DNA of 64,000 nt from Bacillus sp. RO2. Lineage in GTDB: Bacteria > Bacillota > Bacilli > Bacillales > Bacillaceae_I. The stretch is from positions 1 to 64,000 of the forward strand of contig NZ_JAAXCU010000033.1 of assembly GCF_012911845.1 (NCBI RefSeq), read 5' to 3'. Each line of letters starts with the position of its first letter. Position 1 is the stretch's first letter. Below the pieces are notes generated by a model. That model saw only the letters and a program-made list of their open reading frames with translations. It had not been told where the DNA came from and did not search any database. Below, in pieces: positions 1 to 8,117 of this stretch. The translations under genes and the position numbers were made by a program.

Positions 1-520
1 CCCAAACAGCCTACGAATCCTCGCAAACGGTAGTAGAGAGGGCTTCTCTAAACCCGAACAGCCCACAAATCCTCATAAACGGTAGTAGAGAGCGCTTCTC
101 TAACCCCGAACAGCCCACAAATTCTCATAAACGGTAGTAGAGAGCGCTTCTCTAACCCCGAACAGCCCACAAATTCTCACAAACGGTCATAGAGAGGGCT
201 TCTCTAAGCCCGAACAGCCCACAAATTTTCGCAAACGGTAGTAGAGAGCGCTTCTCTAAGCCCGAACAACCTACGAATTCTCACAAACGGTGGTAGAGAG
301 CGCTTCTCTAAGCCCGAACAACCCACGAATTCTCACAAACGGTAGTAGAGAGCGCTTCTCTAAGCCCGAGCAACCCACAAATTCTCACAAACGGTCATAG
401 AGAGCGCTTCTCTAAGCCCGAACAGCCCACAAATCCTCACAAACGGTAGTAGAGAGCGCTTCTCTAAGTCCAAACAACCCACAAATTCTCACAAACGGTC
501 ATAGAGAACGCTTCTCTAAG
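1..520. repeat. Ten head-to-tail copies of a 52-bp tandem repeat
   Basis: Units begin at 1, 53, 105, 157, 209, 261, 313, 365, 417 and 469, an exact 52-bp period with only base substitutions. Each unit carries a run close to CCCGAACARCCCACRAAT, then CAAACGGT, then the partial dyad AGAGAGCGCTTCTCTAA. Two variants alternate irregularly after CGGT (AGTAG or CATAG). The period is not a multiple of three, so this is not a coding repeat. The array touches the window edge and may continue to the left. Its role is unknown. Confidence 0.95.
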
Positions 521-579
521 ACAAAAGCAAGCTAACCAAGTTATCTTTAAACTCATTTACTTTAAAATGTCTAATTTCT

Positions 580-753
580 AGCTTGCAAATGAAGGAGGTC
601 TCCTCGAAAATGCTATACATTTTCTTCGTGTGATGTTACCCTAGCGAATCCTTCCTTGTCCTGCTTAAGAGTAGCGGCAATGTAGAGACCTCACAGGGTA
701 TTGAAGAGGCTCAAGGCCTCCCTCGGAATGCTAAGCTATTTGCGGAAAGGAAC
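580..753 (+). repeat. Decayed (+) arm of the dispersed composite intergenic element
   Basis: The stretch aligns by eye with the (+) arm at 12092-12271. Both share the ...TTTTCTTCGTG.GATG... insert, a GTAGAGACC/GTGGAGACC block, GAGGCTC, and an ending in TTTGCGGAAA. Many substitutions separate it from better copies, so it is an old remnant. The opposite (-) arm is absent; the 52-bp tandem array lies on that side instead. No gene is visible between 521 and 993. Confidence 0.7.
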
Positions 754-852
754 CGCGGTGATTAGTCAATAACAAAAATTTATGATAGGAAGACCGGTGG
801 ACTTTTGCTCGGTTGTACTTATTTAGAAGAGAAGCAGTAAATTGGAAAAAAT

Positions 853-878
853 TAATCTCTTTTATTAAGAAGAGATTA
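853..878. other. Inverted repeat upstream of the metalloprotease gene
   Basis: TAATCTCTT (853-861) and AAGAGATTA (870-878) form a perfect 9-bp stem with an 8-nt loop. No T-run follows on either strand, so it could be an operator or a weak terminator. A TATAAT hexamer lies downstream at 912-917. Confidence 0.45.
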
Positions 879-993
879 CAAAAATGTCATTCCAATTAAA
901 TGCCAAGATGATATAATACCATTATGATAGAATTGAATTTTCTAATAATTATAAAATCAACATGATATGGACAACTAGAGAAGGTGAGGAAAG

Positions 994-1743
994 ATGAAAA
1001 GACGTTTATTTGCAATAGTACTATTAATTACATTTACAATCATACCGATATATTGGAAAGCTTATGCTAGTTTGGATGCGATACCACTTAAACAGTTCAA
1101 GTCTTCTGAACTCGATTCCCACCTAATAGATATTGTTAATCGAGATACATTAAATCAACTTATCTATCTTCCTCCTGGGAATTTTTCAAAGGAAGATGCA
1201 GCAAATATGATCCGTCACGTTTCCAATATACCACCACATATATTACAAGTATTGGTTCAGCAGAATGTTCATTTGTATTTATTTAATGGAAAGCTTACCG
1301 ATGTGGAAGGGTTTAAACATTTACATGGTGTAAAGCCTAGAGGATATAGCAATCAGGGGTCTAATTGGGAAGATGTTCCCGGAATTGGTGGTTCTAAGCT
1401 AGTGTTGGCCAAGATTGGACACAGTAATAAAGGGTTGGGACATGGTTCTATCAATTTGGAACTACATGAACTGGCGCATTCCATTGATCGCTATGTTTTC
1501 GGTAATATCCGATATAACCAAACATTCTTAAAAGCATGGAAAAGTGAGGTCTCTTCCTTGTTTCCAAACAGAAATTATTTTCACACTTTCCCCGAAGAAT
1601 ATTTCGCAGAAACGTTTGCCATGTACTACTTAAATGATGTGTCTAGATTCGAATTAGCAAAACATGCACCACACACATTCCTATTTTATCAAAATATGGA
1701 GAAGCTACCAGTCACTAAAAACCTAATATCCAACACTCACTAG
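994..1743 (+). CDS. ATLF/Pro-Pro endopeptidase-like zinc metalloprotease, exported
   Basis: The 249-residue protein starts with a signal or anchor segment (about residues 4-25). Its catalytic motif HELAH lies at 158-162, followed by EEYFAETFAMYY at 201-212, where a Glu can be the third zinc ligand. This arrangement matches the anthrax lethal factor-like (ATLF) family, which includes Pro-Pro endopeptidases. By family knowledge it should be a secreted or surface protease; the substrate cannot be told. A purine-rich site (AAGGTGAGG) precedes the ATG. It is monocistronic, between repeats and its own terminator. The family call is fairly sure, the specificity unknown. Confidence 0.8.
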   Translation: MKRRLFAIVLLITFTIIPIYWKAYASLDAIPLKQFKSSELDSHLIDIVNRDTLNQLIYLPPGNFSKEDAANMIRHVSNIPPHILQVLVQQNVHLYLFNGKLTDVEGFKHLHGVKPRGYSNQGSNWEDVPGIGGSKLVLAKIGHSNKGLGHGSINLELHELAHSIDRYVFGNIRYNQTFLKAWKSEVSSLFPNRNYFHTFPEEYFAETFAMYYLNDVSRFELAKHAPHTFLFYQNMEKLPVTKNLISNTH

Positions 1744-1773
1744 AAAAGCATTCACATGAATGTTTTTCTTTTT
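1744..1773 (+). terminator. Rho-independent terminator of the metalloprotease gene
   Basis: Stem AGCATTC/GAATGTT with an ACAT loop is followed by TTTCTTTTTT directly after the stop codon. Confidence 0.7.
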
Positions 1774-1850
1774 TGTCTTACTAGCAAATTCGAATGATTT
1801 TTGTGATAGAATGTACTAAGAATAAAGACGATTCAAGAGGTGAGGATGGA

Positions 1851-2645
1851 ATGAAACAATATCTGGATTTATGCAAACATATTTTACATAACGGCACCAA
1901 AAAAGAAGACCGGACAGGAACCGGTACAATAAGTACATTTGGTTATCAAATGAGATTTGACCTTCAGGAAGGGTTTCCATTAGTAACTACGAAAAAACTA
2001 CACGTGAAATCAATTATTCATGAACTACTCTGGTTTTTAAATGGAGATACAAATGTGAAATATTTGCAAGATAATGGCGTAAGAATCTGGAATGAATGGG
2101 CAGATGAAAACGGAGACCTCGGCCCGGTATATGGATACCAATGGAGATCATGGCCAACACCTGATGGAGAAAGCATTGATCAAATAGCCAACCTGATTGA
2201 ACAAATTAAACATAATCCAGATTCAAGAAGACTAATTGTTTCTGCATGGAATGTCGCGAATGTTGACTCTATGGCTTTACCGCCTTGTCATACGATGTTC
2301 CAATTTTATGTGGCTAACGGAAAATTATCTTGTCAATTATATCAGAGGTCGGCAGATGTTTTCCTAGGTGTACCGTTTAACATTGCTTCCTATGCCTTAC
2401 TTACCATGATGGTCGCGCAAGTCTGTAACTTAGAGCCTGGTGAATTCATTCATACACTAGGTGATGCACATATTTATTCCAACCATATAGAACAAGTCAA
2501 GTTACAAATAGAACGTGAACCTAAAAAATTGCCAAATATGAAATTAAATAAAGAAGTTACATCGATCTTTGATTTCAAATATGAAGATTTTACACTTGTG
2601 GACTATGATGCACACCCCCATATTAAAGGGGTAGTCAGTGTATGA
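1851..2645 (+). CDS. thyA: Thymidylate synthase (ThyA/ThyB type)
   Basis: It converts dUMP plus methylene-tetrahydrofolate to dTMP and dihydrofolate in the cytosol. The frame is open from 1794, but I place the start at the ATG at 1851. That start has AGAGGTGAGGA just upstream, gives [12 protein letters not shown], and yields 264 residues, the usual size of the E. coli-type enzyme. Catalytic Cys146 sits in [11 protein letters not shown]; the folate/dUMP motifs RRLIVSAWN and [13 protein letters not shown] are present. Its stop overlaps the dfrA start by 4 bp, so the two are translationally coupled and form a dTMP/folate recycling unit. Confidence 0.97.
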   Translation: MKQYLDLCKHILHNGTKKEDRTGTGTISTFGYQMRFDLQEGFPLVTTKKLHVKSIIHELLWFLNGDTNVKYLQDNGVRIWNEWADENGDLGPVYGYQWRSWPTPDGESIDQIANLIEQIKHNPDSRRLIVSAWNVANVDSMALPPCHTMFQFYVANGKLSCQLYQRSADVFLGVPFNIASYALLTMMVAQVCNLEPGEFIHTLGDAHIYSNHIEQVKLQIEREPKKLPNMKLNKEVTSIFDFKYEDFTLVDYDAHPHIKGVVSV

Positions 2646-3136
2646 TTTCCATTATTGTAGCTACTGACAAAAATAACCTAATAGGCAAGGACAACGACCT
2701 GCCATGGAGAATTCCTGCAGACTTGGCATATTTTAAGCAGGTAACGCTAGGTAACACTATTGTGATGGGTAGAAAGACGTATGAGTCTATCGGAAAGCCG
2801 TTACCTAATAGAAGGAATATTATCTTGTCGAGGCAAAATTACCATGCAGATGGATGTGAAACACTTCATTCTATTGAAGAAGTTGTAAATATGGATGAGG
2901 AGGGGAAAGAACTCTTCATTATCGGAGGGGCTCATATTTTTAAGGAAGCACTCCCTTTCGCAGACTTTTTATATATAACGTTTATAGATGAAGAATTTGA
3001 AGGAGATACCTATTTTCCTGAAATAAATGAAAAAGATTGGGATTTAATATCTAGTGAAAAAGGTATAAAGGATGAGAAAAATCCTTACGATTATTATTTT
3101 AAAAAGTTTAAAAGAGCAGGTACATTAGACAAATAG
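2642..3136 (+). CDS. dfrA: Dihydrofolate reductase
   Basis: The enzyme reduces dihydrofolate with NADPH, regenerating the cofactor consumed by the adjacent thymidylate synthase. It has 164 residues. Recognisable blocks are the N-terminal [20 protein letters not shown] (substrate site and Met20-type loop), [26 protein letters not shown] and the nucleotide site [10 protein letters not shown]. It starts within the thyA stop (ATGA overlap). The C-terminal [11 protein letters not shown] tail varies in the family. No resistance-type change can be judged by eye. Confidence 0.97.
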   Translation: MISIIVATDKNNLIGKDNDLPWRIPADLAYFKQVTLGNTIVMGRKTYESIGKPLPNRRNIILSRQNYHADGCETLHSIEEVVNMDEEGKELFIIGGAHIFKEALPFADFLYITFIDEEFEGDTYFPEINEKDWDLISSEKGIKDEKNPYDYYFKKFKRAGTLDK

Positions 3137-3161
3137 ATATGGTTTTTAGGGAGAGAAAGAA

Positions 3162-3872
3162 ATGTTACGTACGATTTGGTGGTTTGTTTATTTTTTCGGC
3201 TACTTAATTTACAGCTTGCCGACCATAAAGAAAGTGCAAAAAATAAACACTCCAATGACAGTGGAAGAAAGAGATACAATAATACATCAAAAACCCAAAC
3301 ACTGGGCGAAAACATTGGTGAAACTTACAGGTTCTAACATAGAGGTGGTAGGTCAGGAGAAAATTCCAAACGGCCCCGTACTTTTTGTAAGTAACCATCA
3401 AGGGAATTTCGATGTCCCGATACTAATTGGGTTTTTAGAAAAGCCGCTTGGTTTCATTTCCAAGATAGAAGTGAAAAAGATTCCATTTATTCCAAGATGG
3501 ATGGAAGCAATGAACTGTGTGTTCATTGATCGCAAGGATAGAAGAAAAGCGGTTCAGTCTATAAAAGATGGGATTGAAACGCTGAAAAAAGGGCATTCCT
3601 TGGTTATTTTCCCTGAGGGGACTAGAAGCAAAGGGAACGAAATGGGAGAATTCAAGAAAGGTGGCCTTCGTCTGGCAACAGATAGCAAAGTGCCAGTCGT
3701 TCCCATTACAATTTCAGGATCTTATAAGATAATGGAAGAAAGCAAATTCGGTTTTCAAGCAGCAAAAGTCAAAGTAACCGTCCACGACCCGATTTTCCTA
3801 CCACAAGACGAAAAAGTCGACGGAAACCATCTAGGCATACAAATCCAAGAAAAAATCAAACAGGAATTATGA
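3162..3872 (+). CDS. plsC: 1-acyl-sn-glycerol-3-phosphate acyltransferase (PlsC family)
   Basis: It acylates lysophosphatidic acid to phosphatidic acid at the inner membrane face. The 236-residue protein has a hydrophobic N-terminus (about 5-20), the acyltransferase box NHQGNFD at 78-84, a substrate loop near FISKIEVKKIPFI, and FPEGTRS at 150-156. A GGGAGAG site precedes the ATG. It lies 25 bp after dfrA on the same strand and ends in a hairpin, so it is probably the third gene of a thyA-dfrA-plsC operon. Confidence 0.92.
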   Translation: MLRTIWWFVYFFGYLIYSLPTIKKVQKINTPMTVEERDTIIHQKPKHWAKTLVKLTGSNIEVVGQEKIPNGPVLFVSNHQGNFDVPILIGFLEKPLGFISKIEVKKIPFIPRWMEAMNCVFIDRKDRRKAVQSIKDGIETLKKGHSLVIFPEGTRSKGNEMGEFKKGGLRLATDSKVPVVPITISGSYKIMEESKFGFQAAKVKVTVHDPIFLPQDEKVDGNHLGIQIQEKIKQEL

Positions 3873-3877
3873 TCTCC

Positions 3878-3903
3878 AGCCACTACAAAAGTAGTGGCTT
3901 TAC
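3878..3903 (+). terminator. Hairpin after plsC
   Basis: AGCCACTAC (3878-3886) and GTAGTGGCT (3891-3899) form a perfect 9-bp stem with an AAAA loop. The following T-run is short. Confidence 0.6.
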
Positions 3904-3941
3904 CTGTAAAATAAATACATAAAAAAGGAAGTGTGCAGACA

Positions 3942-4607
3942 ATGTGTGGAAGATTTTCATTAACAGCAGAACTTCATAAGTTGGAAGAACGCTTTTTCCT
4001 TGAAAATACAAACACCCTTGAATATAGGATCAGCTACAACATCGCGCCCGGACAACCCATTTTAGCCATTGTAAAAGGAGAAAACAAAAACAGAGCCGGT
4101 TATCTCCATTGGGGCTTAGTGCCAAGCTTTGCAAAAGACAAAAAAATAGGCTACAAAATGATCAACGCACGAGCAGAGACATTACATGAAAAAGTAAGTT
4201 TTCGAAAGCTTTTGGAAAGAAAAAGATGTATCATTCCAGCGGACGGTTTCTATGAATGGAAAAAGCAAAACGGAGATAAGAAGCCAATAAGGTTTACAAA
4301 AACTAATGAAAAGCCTTTCGCTTTTGCAGGCCTATGGGACCGATGGGTTACAAAGGATGAAGAATTGGTCAGTTGTACATTAATAACGACTAGACCAAAT
4401 CAGCTTGTTGAAGATGTTCATGATAGAATGCCGGTGATACTAAAAGAGGAACATGAAAAAGATTGGCTTTCTAGACAAGTTCTCACAAGTAGTCAGTTAG
4501 CTACCATGTTGCAACCATTTGATGCTGGATTAATGAGGTCTTTCGAAGTATCCCCTATCGTGAATTCCCCTAAAAATAATGGTCCTGATTGTATCAAAAC
4601 TATCTGA
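3942..4607 (+). CDS. SRAP family abasic-site DNA-protein crosslinking protein (YedK/HMCES type)
   Basis: These proteins shield abasic sites in single-stranded DNA by forming a thiazolidine crosslink through Cys2, exposed after Met removal. A GTG at 3933 is in frame, but the ATG at 3942 gives the required MCGRFSL N-terminus and has AAAAAAGGAAG upstream, so I choose it (221 residues). Family residues seen: NARAET, PADGFYEWKK, GLWDRW and HDRMP with its catalytic His. No LexA box is evident upstream; the preceding plsC hairpin suggests its own transcription. Confidence 0.93.
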   Translation: MCGRFSLTAELHKLEERFFLENTNTLEYRISYNIAPGQPILAIVKGENKNRAGYLHWGLVPSFAKDKKIGYKMINARAETLHEKVSFRKLLERKRCIIPADGFYEWKKQNGDKKPIRFTKTNEKPFAFAGLWDRWVTKDEELVSCTLITTRPNQLVEDVHDRMPVILKEEHEKDWLSRQVLTSSQLATMLQPFDAGLMRSFEVSPIVNSPKNNGPDCIKTI

Positions 4608-4633
4608 AATTGTTTTATTTTGTCTATCGAAAG

Positions 4634-4664
4634 TTTACACTTATTTGAAATTTTAGGGTATAAT
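4634..4664 (+). promoter_or_regulatory. Putative SigA promoter for the 83-aa ORF
   Basis: TTTACA (4634-4639) and a perfect TATAAT (4659-4664) are separated by 19 bp, slightly long. A transcription start near 4671 would fit the downstream RBS (4683-4688) and rules out the far upstream TTG at 4620. Confidence 0.55.
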
Positions 4665-4697
4665 GATGATAAACGGGTGAAAAAGAGGATTGATATT

Positions 4698-4949
4698 TTG
4701 CTATGGAAAAGCCTAGAGTTCACGGTTAATGAGGGACAGAAGGTAAAAGTCATTGAAATTCCAGTATTGGAGGACGATAGCACATATCATTTTATGGTAC
4801 GAATCAGATTGGAGAGGTATATTAAAATTATCCTATCTGAGAAGGAGCCAAAGCAAATCTATTCCTTCAAGGATTATTTGCGAACAGTATTAAAATGGCC
4901 AGACTATTGTAAAGTTGTAAAAACAGATATATTAAAAAATAATGCTTAA
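4698..4949 (+). CDS. Small hypothetical protein, 83 aa
   Basis: The frame is open from a TTG at 4620, but a promoter-like TATAAT overlaps that part. AAAGAGG with 9-nt spacing favours the TTG at 4698, giving 83 residues. The product is basic and mixed alpha/beta, with no signal peptide or membrane segment and no motif I recognise. It ends near LRTVLKWPDYCKVVKTDIL. It has its own promoter and terminator, so it is a single-gene unit. The start is moderately sure and the function unknown. Confidence 0.6.
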   Translation: MLWKSLEFTVNEGQKVKVIEIPVLEDDSTYHFMVRIRLERYIKIILSEKEPKQIYSFKDYLRTVLKWPDYCKVVKTDILKNNA

Positions 4950-4972
4950 ACTTATGTTAATGTGATAATATT

Positions 4973-5003
4973 AATACAGGGCCAATACCCTGTATTTTTT
5001 TTT
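4973..5003 (+). terminator. Rho-independent terminator
   Basis: AATACAGGG (4973-4981) pairs perfectly with CCCTGTATT (4988-4996), followed by a run of eight or more T. Confidence 0.9.
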
Positions 5004-5012
5004 GTTCTAAGT

Positions 5013-5040
5013 TTGAACATGCCCGGTGAGAAGGTATAAT
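5013..5040 (+). promoter_or_regulatory. SigA promoter of degV
   Basis: TTGAAC (5013-5018), a 16-bp spacer and TATAAT (5035-5040). Transcription would begin near 5047. This excludes the in-frame GTG at 5026 as the degV start. Confidence 0.75.
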
Positions 5041-5073
5041 AGTAAAAAGGATATAATTGGGGAAGTGAATGTA

Positions 5074-5916
5074 ATGACGAATGTAAAGATAGTGACGGAT
5101 TCAACAGTTGATATTGATCAGTCCCTCATTGAAGAATTAAACATAGAAATTGTTCCGTTATCCATTACGATTGACGGAGAATCATACATAGATCGATTTG
5201 GAATTAAGCCCGATGAATTTATGGATAAAATGAAACATTCTACGGAGCTTCCAAAAAGTTCGCAACCTGCTGTGGGCTCATTTGTAGATGTGTACAACCG
5301 TTTAGGTGAAGATGGTAGTAAAATTCTCTCCATCCATATGACGGGAGGAATGAGTGGAACCGTCGGATCTGCTGAAAGCGCGGCTAATATTAGTGAGAGC
5401 GATGTGACGGTAGTTGATTCAAGGTTCATTTCTTTTGCTTTATCTTTTCAGGTAGTGGCTGCAGCAAAAATGGCCAATGAGGGGAAAGCGTTGCAAGAAA
5501 TAATTAATAAGTTGAATGATATTCGTTCCAATACGGATCTGTATATTATGGTAGATACATTAGACAATTTAGTGAAGGGCGGCCGAATTGGTAGAGGAAA
5601 GGCACTCATCGGATCTTTATTGAATATAAAACCGATTGCCTCTTTGGCAGATGGAGTCTACACCCCCGTGACAAAAGCAAGAAGTCACTCACAAGTAATT
5701 AAGTATTATACAAAGCAATTCAAAGAAGATATTGCAGGTAAAATGGTAAAAGGCGTGGGAATTGCTCATGCGGGATCATTAAAACAGGCTCAAGCTTTAA
5801 AAGATGCCCTATATGAAGTTTCCGGATTTGAAGACATTCAAATTGCTTATACTACCCCTGTAATCTCTACACACACAGGTCCAGGTGCATTAGCATTAAT
5901 GTATTATGCTGAATAG
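5074..5916 (+). CDS. degV: DegV family fatty acid-binding protein
   Basis: DegV/FakB-like proteins bind a fatty acid and can present it to a fatty-acid kinase. The chosen ATG at 5074 follows GGGGAAGTG and gives MTNVKIVTDSTVD, 280 residues, the usual family length. Family signatures seen: KIVTDSTVD near the N-terminus, SSQPAVGSF, ILSIHMTGGMSGT, VVDSRFIS, LDNLVKGGRIGR and the C-terminal THTGPGALALMYY. No kinase gene lies next to it. It is a single-gene unit between its promoter and a strong terminator. Confidence 0.92.
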   Translation: MTNVKIVTDSTVDIDQSLIEELNIEIVPLSITIDGESYIDRFGIKPDEFMDKMKHSTELPKSSQPAVGSFVDVYNRLGEDGSKILSIHMTGGMSGTVGSAESAANISESDVTVVDSRFISFALSFQVVAAAKMANEGKALQEIINKLNDIRSNTDLYIMVDTLDNLVKGGRIGRGKALIGSLLNIKPIASLADGVYTPVTKARSHSQVIKYYTKQFKEDIAGKMVKGVGIAHAGSLKQAQALKDALYEVSGFEDIQIAYTTPVISTHTGPGALALMYYAE

Positions 5917-5921
5917 CAAAT

Positions 5922-5965
5922 AAAAAGGGTTATGGAAATGTAGACATTTCCGTAACCCTTTTTAT
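5922..5965. terminator. Bidirectional terminator between degV and the PCYCGC gene
   Basis: A 19-bp perfect stem (5922-5940 with 5945-5963), loop TAGA, with A and T runs at its ends, serves both convergent genes. Confidence 0.93.
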
Positions 5966-5966
5966 A

Positions 5967-6482
5967 TTATCCATTCTTTGGTTCAGGTGTTGGAGTAGGT
6001 GTTGAATAACCCTCTTTATACGCTTCGTCAATCAAATGTCTTATTTCTTCTACACTTTTTCCTTTGCTGTATTCCATAACAGAAGTGGCTGCAATCTCTA
6101 AACAGACCCCACATCTTGTACCATGGTCATCCCAGGTAAGAGAACCATCTTCTTTATTTTCATACACAAAGCAATTATAACTGCTCTTATGTCCGGCGGA
6201 AGTGCCACAACCACAATAACACGGAATATATTCAAGAACTTCCTTATGTTGTGCTGCGGCTGAATAGATAAGTTGCATATCTTCTGGCTTGTCCTTCAAA
6301 AAAGAAGGTAAAACTTCCACAGAAGCCGTTTCTTCCCTAAGATCTCCTTGGAAAAAGGAGGGTTTCTCGTTATGATGGTGTTGTTCTTCCTTGTGTTGTG
6401 CAATATTTTTCTGCGTTTCAGAATTGGTACAACCGACGGTAAGAATTATCATGCAGGAAGCAGCTAATGCCAATTTTTTCAT
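5967..6482 (-). CDS. PCYCGC-motif lipoprotein
   Basis: The 171-residue protein starts with a lipoprotein signal peptide; the lipobox LTVGC places the modified Cys at 18, so it should be anchored outside the membrane. A His/Glu-rich linker follows, then PCYCGCG near the middle, several further Cys/His and a CGVC pair, which together suggest metal or redox binding. The C-terminus ends in a TPTPTPEP tail. This fits the Bacillus family named for its PCYCGC motif; its biochemical role is not known to me. A CGAGGTG site precedes the start. Confidence 0.85.
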   Translation of the reverse strand: MKKLALAASCMIILTVGCTNSETQKNIAQHKEEQHHHNEKPSFFQGDLREETASVEVLPSFLKDKPEDMQLIYSAAAQHKEVLEYIPCYCGCGTSAGHKSSYNCFVYENKEDGSLTWDDHGTRCGVCLEIAATSVMEYSKGKSVEEIRHLIDEAYKEGYSTPTPTPEPKNG

Positions 6483-6609
6483 AAATAAATTACACCTCGT
6501 TCACATAAACTGTACCATTATACTATAACATAGAGAAGTATAGAAAAATCTAACACTATTGTGAACGAGGCATGTAATACTGTTACTGCATGTTAGTAAC
6601 AATGATATT

Positions 6610-6870
6610 TTACCAGAATAATAGACCGCCTAAAACGACTCCTGTTACGAATGCAAGCGGGACTGCTACAGGATTATACCCATATCCTCCGTAATATCCA
6701 CCCCAAAAGCCCATGCCATATCCACCGAATCTATTTCTGCCTGTTGGTTGAATGTATACATGACTTGGTGATACTCTAACAATTCTTCCATGATGGGATG
6801 AACCGTCACGACATCTCACGGTCACCATTTGCCCCTGGTAACGACGACACTGATTATAAAATTGAGACAT
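6610..6870 (-). CDS. Small Gly/Tyr-rich membrane protein, 86 aa
   Basis: The N-terminal 45 residues carry QGQMVTVRCRDGSSHHGRI, which reads like a small Sm-type beta barrel (inference). Then comes a Gly/Tyr/Phe-rich stretch (about 48-66), and a C-terminal hydrophobic helix (about 67-86) ending in LLFW. GGAGGAAG lies upstream of the start. Similar small proteins occur in sporeformers, but I cannot assign a function. It stands alone, divergent from the nucleoside hydrolase gene. Confidence 0.8.
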   Translation of the reverse strand: MSQFYNQCRRYQGQMVTVRCRDGSSHHGRIVRVSPSHVYIQPTGRNRFGGYGMGFWGGYYGGYGYNPVAVPLAFVTGVVLGGLLFW

Positions 6871-6948
6871 GTTTCCTTCCTCCTATCCTATTTAATCACT
6901 AATAGACTATTCGCCCCCCGTCCCTTGTGCCTGTATGTTTGTCTTGGT

Positions 6949-6976
6949 TTGTCTTAATCTAAAGTAAATATATTAT
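6949..6976 (+). promoter_or_regulatory. Putative SigA promoter of the nucleoside hydrolase-like gene
   Basis: TTGTCT (6949-6954), a 16-bp spacer and TATTAT (6971-6976), about 28 bp before the TTG start. Confidence 0.5.
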
Positions 6977-7004
6977 GGCTCCTTAACATAGAGGAGGGAT
7001 CAGT

Positions 7005-7985
7005 TTGAAGAAAAAAGTGTTGCTTTTTGCTGATTTTGGCATAGATGATATCATGGCAATCATTTATGCCTATTATGAGATACATGTAGAAATTGTCGGT
7101 GTGGTAGCAGAATACGGCAATGTTGATAAAAGAACGGCTATCAGAAATGCCAGATACCTCCAAAGGAATACTGGAAGATACGATATTCCTCTTATTGGAG
7201 GAGCTGAAAGATCTATGACAGGGGAACCTCCAATTTATTATCCAGAAGTGCATGGTCCGGAAGGATTTGGAGGGTATGTACTTCCTGAAGATTTTCAAAC
7301 AGAAGGTGATGTTTTTGAAAATTTTCACCAGATTTATGATATTATAGAGAAATTTGCTGGAGAGTTAACAATAGTTTGTATAGGTAGATTAACCTCCCTA
7401 GCAACCTCTTTTATCCTTTATCCTGAAACAGTGGCAAAGGTAAGCGATATATTTGTAATGGGGGGAACATTCAATTTTCCAGGCAACGTTACTCCTGTAG
7501 CAGAAGCGAATATATATGGTGACCCATATGCAGCGAATATTGTTGTTAATTTTGCGAAAAACTTGACTATTTTTCCTCTAAATGTAACTCAAAAAGCAAT
7601 CTTGACAGCAGAAATGGTGAATGAAATAGATATTCTAAACAAGGAAAAAAATAGCCAGTTAGGATCAATAATCAAACCCATGATGGATTATTACTGGCAA
7701 TTCTATAAGTCACAGATCCCTACTATTCCTGGAGCTCCTTTACACGATGTGGTGACATTGTGGGGAGTGTTTAATGAAATGCATATTAAGTATGAAATAA
7801 AGCCAGTGAAGGTAGTCACTTCCCAGGGTTCTGCATTTGGGCAAACAATTGGTGATTTTCGTGATTTCGTTCAACTGGCAGACTATCCTGTTCATCGAGT
7901 AGCGATGGAATTTAACTATACAGCTTTTATTGACCGTGTAATAGCTGTCTTGACAGTAGAACTAAATAACCACCAATCTCCTTAA
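7005..7985 (+). CDS. Inosine-uridine nucleoside hydrolase family protein, atypical active-site motif
   Basis: The 326-residue protein uses a TTG start behind GGAGGG. It shows the family layout: N-terminal FADFGIDDIMAI, GRLTSLA, VMGGTFNFPGNVTPVAEANI and PLHDVV. The usual motif is DxDxGxDD; here the first Asp is Phe8, while Asp10, Asp14 and Asp15 remain. The common EFNIYVDP block reads EANIYGDP. Family members cleave the N-glycosidic bond of nucleosides for salvage. The changes may alter specificity or activity, so I do not assign a substrate. It has its own promoter and terminator. Confidence 0.85.
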   Translation: MKKKVLLFADFGIDDIMAIIYAYYEIHVEIVGVVAEYGNVDKRTAIRNARYLQRNTGRYDIPLIGGAERSMTGEPPIYYPEVHGPEGFGGYVLPEDFQTEGDVFENFHQIYDIIEKFAGELTIVCIGRLTSLATSFILYPETVAKVSDIFVMGGTFNFPGNVTPVAEANIYGDPYAANIVVNFAKNLTIFPLNVTQKAILTAEMVNEIDILNKEKNSQLGSIIKPMMDYYWQFYKSQIPTIPGAPLHDVVTLWGVFNEMHIKYEIKPVKVVTSQGSAFGQTIGDFRDFVQLADYPVHRVAMEFNYTAFIDRVIAVLTVELNNHQSP

Positions 7986-8016
7986 GCCGACCTTATCATA
8001 TAGGGTTGGCTTTCTT
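7983..8016 (+). terminator. Terminator after the nucleoside hydrolase-like gene
   Basis: AAGCCGACC pairs with GGTTGGCTT (one G-U pair) across an AT-rich loop, followed by TCTT. Confidence 0.7.
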
Positions 8017-8117
8017 AATGCAACTACCTTAATAGACTGCTCAATAGAGATTTTCATAAAATTACGTATCTTGGTAAGCCTACATTTATATGGGAGAAAA
8101 ATAAAAGGGTGGTCCAG

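Noticed and set aside
1-520. Possible CRISPR array
   Set aside because: The 52-bp units are directly joined with no unique spacers and no cas genes are near.
1794-1850. Upstream extension of thymidylate synthase
   Set aside because: The 19 extra codons are not part of the family, and the RBS lies inside them just before the ATG at 1851.
5026-5073. Upstream GTG start of degV
   Set aside because: It lies between the -35 and -10 elements of a good SigA promoter, so it would not be transcribed.
6570-6596. TGTTACT...AGTAACA inverted repeat as a TnrA box or terminator
   Set aside because: The half-site spacing does not match the TnrA consensus, and there is no T-run for termination.
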